From positions 1 through 64,000 of the forward strand of contig CALFBB010000003.1 of the NCBI GenBank assembly GCA_937944885.1: a DNA stretch of 64,000 nucleotides, read 5' to 3'. Below are positions 44,986-53,927 of the stretch, in pieces (the first letter of the stretch is position 1; each line of letters opens with the position of its first letter). The notes beneath the pieces are model-generated. The model was not told the DNA's origin, made no database searches, and saw only the letters and a program-made list of their open reading frames with translations. A program made the translations under genes and the position numbers. Source of the stretch: an uncultured cyanobacterium. GTDB taxonomy: Bacteria; Cyanobacteriota; Cyanobacteriia; Thermostichales; Thermostichaceae.

Positions 44986-46347
44986 CTACTGGGCGAGATC
45001 CCATCCTAAGCACTTTTGCATGACCTGCCCCAGTAGGTAAAGGGATCCACACAGCACAGGGGGAGGCTCCTCTGGGGTACTCGGCTGGGAAAGCTGGGCC
45101 AAAAAAGCCGATAGATCGGGCAGCACTTGTACATGAGCAAGGTGAGGTTGTCGCTCCTGGGCTAGTTGTGCCAGTTGTACGGGATCCACACCGGCATGAT
45201 CTGCAATCGGCAGTGTAAACAGGCGATCGCCCGGGCGGAGCAAGGTGCTTAGAATGCCAGCCACATCCTTGGTGCTCAAGATGCCGATGTACCAGGTGAG
45301 GGGGCCGGGGTAATGTTCATCCAAGTAGTGGCGGAGGGCTTGGGCCGCAGGTAAGTTGTGGGCACCGTCCATTAGCAATACCTGGGATCCAATCTGCACT
45401 CGCTGCAGGCGCCCCGGCCAACGGGTGAGAGCAAACCCTTTTTCTACGGCAGCATCTGGGATCGACCAGCCCTGGTCTCGCAGAGTTTGGATAATCTCTA
45501 GGGCGACTGCAGCGTTGATCAGCTGAACATCCCCGACAAGGGGCAAGTGAAGGGAGAGTCCTTGCCAGTTCACCCTCTGGGGCCCCGACCATTGCAAGGG
45601 TGCGGCCATGCGCACCGAGATCCGCAACTGTTCCGCTTTGGCGTCAATCACCGACTGCACCTCTGGGGTTTGCGGTGCGCATACCAAGGGGATGCCTGCC
45701 TTGAGAATGCCCGCCTTTTCAGAGGCAATTTGCGGCAGGCTGTTGCCCAAACGCTGCCAGTGATCCCAACCAATGGAGGTAATTGCCGTAACAATCGGAT
45801 CAATCCCAGCATTGGTGGCATCCAGTCGTCCTCCTAGGCCCACCTCCAGCACCACGACCTCTACCGCCTGCCGGCGAAAATACAACCAGGCTGCAGCTGT
45901 TACCACCTCAAACTGCGTAGGAGAGGGCTCGTCCGGGAGGTAAGCCTGCAAGGTATCCCGTACCTGAGCCAACACCTGGCTCCAATCTTCAGGGGAGATA
46001 TACTGCCCATTTAGCCAGATGCGCTCCCGCCAGTGCACCAAATGGGGGGAGGTATAGCGACCGACGCGATAGCCTGCTGCCCACAAAACATGGCTGACCC
46101 AAGCACAAACGGATCCCTTGCCGTTGGTACCCGCCACATGAATCACCGGGATCCCAGCCTGGGGTTGTCCTAAGCGTTGCAACAACACTTGCATCCGCTC
46201 TAGGCTGAGATCCACGCCAAAGTGGCCTAGCGACTCCAGAAAACCCGGCCAATCCCAATCAGTAGAGATTCCATCCCGGATGGGAAAAAAGATCAACGGC
46301 AGATCCTTTTGGCTCAAGTTTGTCACCCTAGCAAAAACAGATTCCAC
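44986..46347 (-). CDS. folC: Folylpolyglutamate synthase/dihydrofolate synthase
   Basis: FolC adds glutamates to folates and, in many bacteria, also makes dihydrofolate. The 453-residue product has the Mur-ligase-type P-loop HVAGTNGKGSVCAW, the TSPHLVHWRERI segment, VVLEVGLGGRLDATN and VLLMDGAHNLPA. It starts at GTG 46347. It runs in the same direction as serA, which lies upstream of it. Confidence 0.93.
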   Translation of the reverse strand: MESVFARVTNLSQKDLPLIFFPIRDGISTDWDWPGFLESLGHFGVDLSLERMQVLLQRLGQPQAGIPVIHVAGTNGKGSVCAWVSHVLWAAGYRVGRYTSPHLVHWRERIWLNGQYISPEDWSQVLAQVRDTLQAYLPDEPSPTQFEVVTAAAWLYFRRQAVEVVVLEVGLGGRLDATNAGIDPIVTAITSIGWDHWQRLGNSLPQIASEKAGILKAGIPLVCAPQTPEVQSVIDAKAEQLRISVRMAAPLQWSGPQRVNWQGLSLHLPLVGDVQLINAAVALEIIQTLRDQGWSIPDAAVEKGFALTRWPGRLQRVQIGSQVLLMDGAHNLPAAQALRHYLDEHYPGPLTWYIGILSTKDVAGILSTLLRPGDRLFTLPIADHAGVDPVQLAQLAQERQPHLAHVQVLPDLSAFLAQLSQPSTPEEPPPVLCGSLYLLGQVMQKCLGWDLAQ

Positions 46348-46416
46348 CCTTCAAGATGAGTGCCTAGCTTGGACATGGCTGCGAGCTCGCTAGGCTAACA
46401 GCCACCCTCTAGCGGA

Positions 46417-47997
46417 CTAGAGATTAACCACAAAGGCATCCCGGATCCCTGGTTGCTTGAGTACTTCCTCGATAATCCCGTCCGGCAGCGGATCGTCCAG
46501 GCTGAGCACCATCACCGCATCACCGCGAATTAACTTGCGTCCCACCTGCATACTGGCGATGTTGACGTTGTAGGCCCCTAGCAGGGCACCAATGCGCCCG
46601 ATGATCCCTGGCATATCCCGGTGCAGGGTCATCAGCATATTGGCAGCAGGTGGGACGTTAATCGGAAACTCGTCAATCTGGGTGACCCGTACTTCCCGCT
46701 CACCGATCAGTGCCCCTGACACGGAGCGGATGCCATTGGGGCCATGGGCGATTAAGGTCAGTGAGCCAGAATAGTCTTTAAGAGAGGGATCCCGGGTTTC
46801 CACCACGCGAATGCCCCGCTCTTTGGCCTCAATGGAGGCGTTGACGTAGTTAACCCGTTCCCGCAAAGCAAGGGTGAGCAACCCCTTCAGGGCGGCAACG
46901 ATAATCGGTTGACCATCTTTTTCCGCCAAGTCCCCCTGTAAGCGGATCTCCAGCTGGCTGACCCGATCCCCCGCCAATTGCCCGACCAAGTTGCCCAAGG
47001 TTTCCGCCAGATTCAGGTAGGGCTTGAGTTTCTCTAGGACTTCCGCCTGCAAGCCGGGGATGTTCACGGCTGAGCGGGCTGGCAATCCCAGCAACACATC
47101 CCGGATTTGCTCAGCTACATCAATGGCCACATTGACCTGTGCTTCTTCGGTGGAGGCCCCTAGGTGGGGGGTGAGCAACACCTCTTTGCCCAAAGAAAAC
47201 AGCGGTGACTCTGTCAGAGGCTCAGAGGCAAACACATCCAAGGCAGCCCCGGCAATTTTGCCCGAAGCTAGGGCTTCGTACAGGGCTTGCTCATCCACCA
47301 ACCCACCACGGGCACAGTTGATCAGGCGAGCGGTCGGCTTCATGAGGCTAAAGGTTTCGGCATTAAAGAGGTTGGTGGTCTCGGGGGTTTTGGGGATGTG
47401 CAGAGTGATGTAATCGGATTCTTGCACCAAGGTTTTGAAATCCACTAGGCGCACCCCCAGTTGCTCGGCTCGCTCCATGGAGAGGTAGGGATCATAGGCC
47501 AGTAACTTCATGCCCATGGCTTTGGCAATTTGCGCCACATGGGATCCAATCCGACCTAACCCCACAATCCCTAGTGTCTTTTTATAGACTTCCACCCCGA
47601 CAAACTCCTGCCGCTTCCACAAACCGGATTTTAGGGAGGCATTGGCATCCGGGATGTGGCGGGAAAGGGCCATCATGAGGGCAATGGCATGTTCGGCAGC
47701 AGCAATGGTGTTGCCTTCTGGGGAGTTGACGACGAGGATCCCCGCTTTGGTGGCGGCAGGCACGTCGATGTTGTCTACCCCCACCCCGGCGCGACCGATG
47801 ATTTTTAAGCGGCTGCCCGCCTCGATCACTTCCCGGGTCACCCGCGTACCGGAGCGCACCATGATGGCATCGTATTCAGGGATAACGGCAATCAGCTGCT
47901 CAGGGGTGAGTTGCGTTTGCACATCCACCTGAGCCACTTGGGAGAGAATCTCAATCCCAGCCTGATCAATGGGATCCGTGACAATAACTTTGGGCAT
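46417..47997 (-). CDS. serA: D-3-phosphoglycerate dehydrogenase
   Basis: SerA oxidises 3-phosphoglycerate in the first step of phosphorylated serine synthesis. The 526-residue product is the long form: a catalytic and Rossmann domain (GIVGLGRIGSHVAQIAKAMG, NCARGGLVDE, TPHLGASTEEA), an intervening domain, and a C-terminal ACT domain (LHRDMPGIIGRIGALLG) for allosteric control. The track frame runs to 48084; ATG 47997 (MPKVIVTDP) is the family start. Confidence 0.95.
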   Translation of the reverse strand: MPKVIVTDPIDQAGIEILSQVAQVDVQTQLTPEQLIAVIPEYDAIMVRSGTRVTREVIEAGSRLKIIGRAGVGVDNIDVPAATKAGILVVNSPEGNTIAAAEHAIALMMALSRHIPDANASLKSGLWKRQEFVGVEVYKKTLGIVGLGRIGSHVAQIAKAMGMKLLAYDPYLSMERAEQLGVRLVDFKTLVQESDYITLHIPKTPETTNLFNAETFSLMKPTARLINCARGGLVDEQALYEALASGKIAGAALDVFASEPLTESPLFSLGKEVLLTPHLGASTEEAQVNVAIDVAEQIRDVLLGLPARSAVNIPGLQAEVLEKLKPYLNLAETLGNLVGQLAGDRVSQLEIRLQGDLAEKDGQPIIVAALKGLLTLALRERVNYVNASIEAKERGIRVVETRDPSLKDYSGSLTLIAHGPNGIRSVSGALIGEREVRVTQIDEFPINVPPAANMLMTLHRDMPGIIGRIGALLGAYNVNIASMQVGRKLIRGDAVMVLSLDDPLPDGIIEEVLKQPGIRDAFVVNL

Positions 47998-48244
47998 GAG
48001 CAGCGCTAGCCTAATGGAATGCAGGACAGGAAAGATTAATGCAGGTGACCCAGTAGCTGCAGTTGAGGTGGATCCCACCCACAACTGACATAGGAGTACA
48101 CTTTAATCTACCGCGAAAGTCCCCCAGTCAGTTTAATGACCTGCTCGGGGAGGGCCCGCTCCCTGCTTTTCGGAGGTGGGATGCAGGTAACATGGAGCTG
48201 AGCTGCCTCGCCGGCACCCAAGATGAATCGACTGGATTTTCTGC

Positions 48245-49144
48245 ATGATTGCCCCCACTCCTTCTGCTGGATTTCAGCCCCTGTCGGTAGCCTTCACCTG
48301 TAGGGATCCCAGTCAAGTACAAATGCCAGTTGCGGATTTGTTGGCGGCTCTTCCCCCCTCCCCCCTGCTGAAACTGACAGAGCCGCAAGTGGCCGATCTG
48401 CGGGTGGAGCTGTTACCGGATGCGATCTACCACTTTTACTGGCAGGGGGAAACTTCTGCCAGGGTAGCCTTTCGGATCCCGGTGAAAAAGCTACAAGCCC
48501 TACCTCGCAAGCTGTTGCGCTTGCTGGAGCATGTGGCTGCCTTTAACAATCTACTGCGGCTTAGACCCCCTAGCGATGCCCTTAGTAGCGTCTTGTCTGT
48601 GGAGTTTCTCCAACTGGAAACCCCAGCTAGCCGTTCTGCAGCAGCAGAGGTCAGCCCGCTGCCCCGCAATGAGCAGGGGCAGGTTCAAATCTCGGCAGGC
48701 CGTAATCTGGCCATTGCCCTCAAGAACAATGCCCCTACCCCCGTTCATGTTTATGCCGTCGTTTTCGATGAACGGCAGTACAGTGTGGATTTGGTTTACC
48801 CCTACCAGCCGGATTTACCAGCCCGCCTGCGCCCCAATGAGACGCTGCTGATCGGAGCTGGGCCGCGCTACTTGTTGCAGATGCAACTCCCGGCAGGTCT
48901 GAGTACAGCGGTGGATCGCTTCAAGATCTGGGTCAGTGGTGGCAGCATACAGCCGGGTGTGATGATCCTGCCCCCCCTGGGGCAACGTCTGGAACCGCCT
49001 TCCGAGGATCCCTATGGAACTGGTTCTCGATTGGATCGGGATATACGGCTAGCCATCTTGGGTAAATCCGGTAATACTCCCCTGCCGGCTTTTGTCGAGG
49101 ATCCCTGGTGGTGCCTGGAGCAGGCGATCCAGATTGGAGCCTAG
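48245..49144 (+). CDS. Uncharacterised protein with DUF4384-like C-terminus
   Basis: The 299-residue product has no clear enzymatic motif. Its second half, SAGRNLAIALKNNAPTPVHVYAVVFDERQYSVDLVYPY followed by RLRPNETLLIG, resembles the beta-rich DUF4384-type domain found at the end of some caspase-like and kinase proteins in cyanobacteria. Here it stands without a protease or kinase domain. It is divergent from serA. Confidence 0.65.
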   Translation: MIAPTPSAGFQPLSVAFTCRDPSQVQMPVADLLAALPPSPLLKLTEPQVADLRVELLPDAIYHFYWQGETSARVAFRIPVKKLQALPRKLLRLLEHVAAFNNLLRLRPPSDALSSVLSVEFLQLETPASRSAAAEVSPLPRNEQGQVQISAGRNLAIALKNNAPTPVHVYAVVFDERQYSVDLVYPYQPDLPARLRPNETLLIGAGPRYLLQMQLPAGLSTAVDRFKIWVSGGSIQPGVMILPPLGQRLEPPSEDPYGTGSRLDRDIRLAILGKSGNTPLPAFVEDPWWCLEQAIQIGA

Positions 49145-49349
49145 CCCCGCCATCTGAGTTGGGCTTAAACTCAAAATCGTTGCTGATGATCTTGGATTGA
49201 CCTTTTGCGGAAGAAAGCAGGGGATCCCTTTAGTCTGGTTATTTAGCACTTAAAACGTTTAGGTGTGAGCTGTAGTGACTGGAACATGGTATCGCCGACA
49301 GGTTTGCTGCTTTAGCCGTTGGGAAAAATAGAGAGAGGCTTGGCAAGGG

Positions 49350-50195
49350 GTGACTTTGATGGTGTTGGCCACCGGCTGTTTTGCTTCTCTGGGGGCGATG
49401 ATCTGGCTCAACTCTCCCACTATGCATCCTTTTCAGATTGTTTTTCTGCATCATCTGTTTGGTTTTTTCACCCTTGTGCCACTACTGGCACGGGTCGGAG
49501 TTCAGTCTCTAGGCACTGCAAAGCTCGGTCTTTACCTGTCGCGAGGTGTGATCAGCACGGTGGGGATGTTGCTTTTGGGCAGCTAGCCTGCTGCCGCTTG
49601 CCGAAGCAGCGGCCCTCCGTTTGATTCAGTTGTTGTTTGCCAGCTTGATTGCAGTACTGATACTGCACGAACAGATGCGACCTGACCGTTGGTTGGCCTT
49701 GGGTTTTGGGTTTACCGAACTTTGGTGATGTTGAGGCCGGGGTTTCAGGAGGGATGCCTAGGAATGTGGCTCAGCTTGATGGCTTCCGCCCTGTTTACTT
49801 GGATCAAGATCGTCGTCAAAATCTTCTCCCGCACCGAATCAAGTATCAGGATCACAGCCTACATAGGCCTGTTGCAAACTCCGATGTCGTTTCCGGCCGC
49901 CGTTTGGGTTTGGACTTGGCCCCCTGCTGAGCAATGGCTGTGGATGGTGGCCATGGGATTGCTGGGTACCCTTGGGCAGATAGCCCTCACCCAAGCCTAC
50001 CAGTTAGCGGATATAACCCTAGTAATGCCTCTGGATTTCTCGCGCTTGATCTGGGCTAGCTTGATCGGATTTTGGGTTTTTGCCGGGATCCCGGAGGGGT
50101 GGACTTGTTTAGGCGGGGCACTCATCCTTGCTGGAGCCACATCAGCGTTGTACGGAGAGGCACGCTGGAGAATGCTAAAAAAAACAAGCTCGTAG
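49350..50195 (+). pseudogene. EamA/DMT-family transporter, frameshifted
   Basis: Three pieces in different frames together read as one EamA-type transporter of about ten helices. The pieces are MTLMVLATGCFASLGAMIWL to GMLLLG; then LLPLAEAAALRLIQLLFASLIAVLILHEQM in another frame; then LVMLRPGF to the end at 50195. Frameshifts lie near 49585 and 49715. No single frame spans the family domain, so it is very likely inactive unless sequencing errors caused the shifts. Confidence 0.8.
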
Positions 50196-50780
50196 CGGTA
50201 GCCCTTGAGACTCCCCCAGGGCTGACTCTACAAACAAACAGAGCCTGGGCTGACTGAAGGGTACTACGCCACCCATTGATTGTCCCACATCTCTCGTCAG
50301 TTAAAAAACCTGCCAGAAGGACTCCAGCAGGCCAGCAAAGCTTGGGTTACCCTTGCAGATCGAGCAACAGACTTTAGGTTATCCCTCGATCAACTTGCTT
50401 GAATCTGACCTTGAACCTGACTAAGGATGACCCATGGTCACGCAGCCGAGTTAATCGGGTTATCTGCTGGTGAAGGACTTCCGACACTCATCTTCCTTGA
50501 GTAAACACAACTCAGATAGAAAGCGAGTAGAAAGTGAGCTTCACGCTTCGTCGACTTGTTTGCCAGAGGTCTCAGCGTGCTGCCACCGTGCGACTCACGG
50601 CGGAGACAAATCAGGGAAACTCTCCAGAGATTTTGTCTATATTCACCATGTCATAGGCAGCCTTCATTCCGACCCTTACCCTGCGGGTAGAGTGCGGGGC
50701 TTCCCGCCGATTAAGCCAAATCACCCTAAGCCACTGCCTATTGGCCAACCAGGAGGCCTCGAGCAGATTCACGAGCAGAT
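50196..50780. other. Gene-poor region with possible element remnants
   Basis: No convincing gene lies in these 585 bases. On the minus strand, around 50650-50720, GGGAAGCCCCGCACTCTACC and an ACCC-GCA-GGGT hairpin resemble another class of TnpB-element 3' ends. Near 50757-50780 a 12-bp unit (GAATCTGCTCGT/A on the minus strand) is duplicated. Both are weak signals. Confidence 0.4.
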
Positions 50781-50993
50781 TCAGTTGTCGTAAACCCGAC
50801 ACTCAACAGCATCTGGATTTTCGGCACAGTGCTGCTCCAGACTACTTGGAGTAGTGGGTTGGTGACTGCGGGCCGCTAGGACCTCTTCTACTGCATCCCA
50901 GGCAGCACGGCAGTGGGGATCCCCTTCACCAAACTCGGAACAGATCTTACGAGCGTTCTCCAGTTCTTTGGCAATAACGTCAGACAGTCCCAT
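50781..50993 (-). CDS. CP12 domain protein
   Basis: CP12 is a small disordered protein that, when its cysteines are oxidised in the dark, ties GAPDH and phosphoribulokinase into an inactive complex and switches off the Calvin cycle. The 70-residue product has the AWDAVEEVLA helix and C-terminal SLEQHCAENPDAVECRVYDN with the cysteine pair. The N-terminal cysteine pair is also present (KICSEFGEGDPHCRAAWDAVEE). The gene is monocistronic. Confidence 0.92.
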   Translation of the reverse strand: MGLSDVIAKELENARKICSEFGEGDPHCRAAWDAVEEVLAARSHQPTTPSSLEQHCAENPDAVECRVYDN

Positions 50994-51213
50994 GTACTTG
51001 AGCTCCTCTAGGTAAGTAGGGCCATTGGCACGCAGGTAGAATCGGTGAACACCGGGCTGTTTGGATCAATCATATGAGTCATATGAGTCCAGAAAGGATA
51101 GCCCTAGGCTAACCGATCTCACCAATTAGATACAGTCCTATTCTAAGCAACGGCAGTGGGGAGATGTACTCACCCTTTTGGAATCTCTTTGGGATCCTTC
51201 CGCGCACTCTTCT

Positions 51214-51894
51214 TTAGGTCCCAAACAGTTGCCCGATCTGCTGCCGCACCCACTGTGGGGATCCCTGCTGGCGCACCTGACCCTCCGACAGGAAGATTGC
51301 TCCATCCGCCCATTCCAGCTCCGCCAGACGATGGGTGACCCAGAGGGCGGTGATCCGCTCCTGATCCACCAGTTGTCGCACGCACTGCAACAAATCTGCC
51401 TGGCTATCGGGATCCAAAAGAGCAGTAGGCTCATCCAGCAGCAGCACTTGAGCGCGGCGGGCCAAAGCTCCTGCCACAGCAACCCGTTGCTTCTGCCCGC
51501 CACTGAGGCTGTGGATGGGTCGGCGGATCATCGATAGGAGACCCACTTGCTCAAGGGCTGTTTCCACCCGTTGGCGGATTTCTGCCAAGGTGAGTGGCTC
51601 TGCCCCTAGCCCGAAGGCCACATCTGCCCCCACCGTCGGCATAAACAGTTGATGATCCGGATTTTGAAAAACATAGCCCAGTCGCCCGTTGATCTGCAGG
51701 TGGCCGCAAAGGGGCTGGGGATAGGTCAGGGATCCCGATAGCAGCTGCAACAGAGTTGATTTGCCACTGCCATTGGGCCCCAGCAACATCCACAGTTGCC
51801 CTGTGGGAATGACAAAGCTGCACCCCTGTAAAACAGGTGGGCGCTCCGGCCAAGCAAAGGTAAGATGCTCCACCCGAATTGCTACATCCTCCAT
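51214..51894 (-). CDS. ECF-type ABC transporter ATPase (CbiO/EcfA-like)
   Basis: The product of about 226 residues is an ATP-binding subunit. It has Walker A GPNGSGKST, a Q-loop in GYVFQNPDHQLFMPTVGADVAFGLG that is typical of energy-coupling-factor ATPases, the signature LSGGQKQRVA and Walker B VLLLDEPTALLD. ECF transporters import vitamins or Co/Ni. No T or S component is nearby, so the substrate is unknown. ATG 51894 is preferred over the TTG at 51915. Confidence 0.87.
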   Translation of the reverse strand: MEDVAIRVEHLTFAWPERPPVLQGCSFVIPTGQLWMLLGPNGSGKSTLLQLLSGSLTYPQPLCGHLQINGRLGYVFQNPDHQLFMPTVGADVAFGLGAEPLTLAEIRQRVETALEQVGLLSMIRRPIHSLSGGQKQRVAVAGALARRAQVLLLDEPTALLDPDSQADLLQCVRQLVDQERITALWVTHRLAELEWADGAIFLSEGQVRQQGSPQWVRQQIGQLFGT

Positions 51895-51933
51895 AGGGAT
51901 CCCCACCCGAGACAAAGCAGAGGCAAAACAGGC

Positions 51934-52203
51934 TCAGTTCTCCAGCCGAGCTGTAAAACCTGTACGGGATCCGATGGGGCTAGCACCCCCCGAGTTAGAG
52001 GTCATTTGTACGCCACACAATTCTGCCGTAAGGACAAACACCTTTTTGCCGGTGCGGTCACAGGTGAGTTCTAGGCTCTTGGGCGACCCTTCTTTGAGAG
52101 CATTGACAACACTTTGGTAGGCTTGGTTGGCTGCTTCTGCCTCCTTCTGCTGGATGACGATGGCCGCCGGATTCCCTTTCAGTAACAATTCCAGAATGTG
52201 CAT
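51934..52203 (-). CDS. Conserved small protein of unknown function
   Basis: The 89-residue product begins MHILELLLKGNPAAIVIQQKEAEAANQAYQ and continues with a short beta-rich half, SLELTCDRTGKKVFVLTAELCGVQM. It looks like a conserved cyanobacterial small protein but I cannot name the family. ATG 52203 is preferred over the track start at 52260. It lies directly upstream of the ECF ATPase gene on the same strand. Confidence 0.68.
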   Translation of the reverse strand: MHILELLLKGNPAAIVIQQKEAEAANQAYQSVVNALKEGSPKSLELTCDRTGKKVFVLTAELCGVQMTSNSGGASPIGSRTGFTARLEN

Positions 52204-52443
52204 AATAGACCGTTCGCGTGTTGTGCCGTAAGCAGCAATAATTCCAGTATTACAGCTCAAGCAGATCCGCAGGCAGATCTGATTTCAGGACTCCCCCGGT
52301 TGATAACCGACATCCTCTACTCCTACAGAGTCAAACCTTCCACCTTGGCCTCCAAGGTGGGTTGTGCCTGCTAAGCAGAGCAGTTGGATCCCTGGGCAGT
52401 TTACTCATTCACTGCTGCTTGTCACCCCAAAGGCTCCCTTTCT

Positions 52444-52800
52444 ATGAACAGAGGGCAGACTGTTGTCCTGCTACTGGCTCCTTTTTCTGTGCTGGTAACT
52501 TCCGCAGCTTGGGCACAAGATTTGCAATTCACCTTGCACCACAAGATTTGCAATTCACCTTGCACAATTAAAACTGCCAGCACTTTGACGCAGTTTTACA
52601 TTACCACCAGTGGCTTGGACAGCTGGGCAGAAAACTTACTCCCCAACCCGATTGAGCCAGGCGGAAGTGCCACCGTCACCATTGCCGATAGGGAAGCCAT
52701 CTGTGAGTAGGATGTCCTCGGCATTTTTGAGAGGGGCGTGGAAGCTGAGGACTATGAACTTGACCTGTGCGAGCTAAGCTCCTACACCCACACAGAGTGA
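52444..52800 (+). pseudogene. Small secreted protein interrupted by a stop and a duplication
   Basis: The frame starts with a signal peptide (TVVLLLAPFSVLVTSAAWAQ) and reads FYITTSGLDSWAENLLPNPIEPGGSATVTIAD, a pattern of small secreted beta-rich proteins. An in-frame TAG at 52708 is followed by 29 more sense codons (DVLGIFERGVEAEDYELDLCELSSY) to a TGA at 52800. A 26-bp unit starting at 52516 is repeated at 52542. The downstream continuation shows that the TAG truncates an originally longer protein. Confidence 0.7.
52516..52565 (+). repeat. 26-bp duplication in the broken secreted-protein gene
   Basis: CAAGATTTGCAATTCACC and the next six bases (TTGCAC) recur exactly 26 bases later. The duplication is not a multiple of three, but a nearby extra T appears to restore the frame. 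Confidence 0.85.
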
Positions 52801-52817
52801 GTTCAGGCCGTAGGCTG

Positions 52818-53714
52818 CTAAGAGCAAGTTGGGACTGGAACTGGGTTGTCTTGATTCAGGCTACCAAACCACTCCAGTAGGGCCGTCGGTATACACAGAC
52901 CCGGATTCTCTTGCACCTGTAGCCGTTCCAGTTGAGGTAGCTCCGCCAAAAAGAGCGGTAATTCTCCTGTCAATCGGTTACCAGCAAGGCGCACATCCCG
53001 CAGCTGCCTCAGATTCCCTAAAGCTGCTGGCAGGGATCCACTCAAACGGTTCTGCGAGAGGTACAGGTTTTCCAGGTTGGCAAGCTGTCCCAGTTCCGCC
53101 GGGATGGGGCCCGATAATTGGTTGTGGTCTAAAAATAGCCCCTTGAGATTGCTCATCTGACCCAGCTGGGGCGGAATGCTGCCGCTGAGTTGGTTGTTCT
53201 GCAAGATCAGGTTTTCTAACTGCTGCAACTGTCCTAATTCTGCTGGGATAGATCCCGATAATTGGTTGTGATCCAAAAACAAACCTCGCAGATTCTGCAG
53301 CCGGCCTAACTCGGCTGGGATGGACCCAGAAAATTGGTTGTAGTCCAAAAACAGCTGTTCCAGTTGGCTGAGCTGCCCCAGTTCTGGTGGGATCGGGCCA
53401 GACAGCTGATTGTAGCTGAGGGAAAGCCCCCGTAGCCGCTGAAACTGCCCTACCTGTGGGGGAAGGGATCCTGTCAACCCTTGCCGATCCAACACCAGTT
53501 CAACCAGACATTGACCCTGATCAAACAGGGCCACCTCTTCTACCGCTATATCTGGTCGGCCCATTTGCTCGAGCAGTTGCAAAAGCAGGAGCCGATCCTG
53601 TTGTCCACAGCTAGGAACCGGTGAGGTTGCTGCAGTCCATCCCACCAAAGCAGAAGAGGTCAACAGGCATAAAACCCACAGGCCCTGCCGAAAAAGCCAT
53701 TTCAGGAATCGCAT
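52818..53714 (-). CDS. Secreted plant-type leucine-rich repeat protein
   Basis: The 298-residue protein starts with a hydrophobic signal (LWVLCLLTSSALVGWTAATS) and a short cysteine-containing cap (CGQQDRLLLLQLLEQMG). About eight 24-residue repeats of the plant-specific class follow, of the form LxxLxLxxNQLSGSIPxELGQL. A cap with NPGLCIPTALLEWFG ends it. Plant-type LRRs are typical of plant receptor kinases but also occur in some bacteria. A ligand-binding surface outside the cytoplasm is likely; the partner is unknown. Confidence 0.9.
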   Translation of the reverse strand: MRFLKWLFRQGLWVLCLLTSSALVGWTAATSPVPSCGQQDRLLLLQLLEQMGRPDIAVEEVALFDQGQCLVELVLDRQGLTGSLPPQVGQFQRLRGLSLSYNQLSGPIPPELGQLSQLEQLFLDYNQFSGSIPAELGRLQNLRGLFLDHNQLSGSIPAELGQLQQLENLILQNNQLSGSIPPQLGQMSNLKGLFLDHNQLSGPIPAELGQLANLENLYLSQNRLSGSLPAALGNLRQLRDVRLAGNRLTGELPLFLAELPQLERLQVQENPGLCIPTALLEWFGSLNQDNPVPVPTCS

Positions 53715-53927
53715 CCGGGGTGCTCTTTCTGGTTGATCATAGGAATTTTGATCACAGTAGCACCCGGGCCGGGGGCCACCTGGATTACCTTATTTTGCCT
53801 TCAGGATCTTGTTATACCCTTGAAGGGTTGACTTTTGAGAGACCTCTGAAAACCGGAAACCAACGGAGCTGACCCGGTGATGGTTCAGCTACACTGAAGG
53901 GCTGTCAGCTGTTTATTTTCCTCTTCT

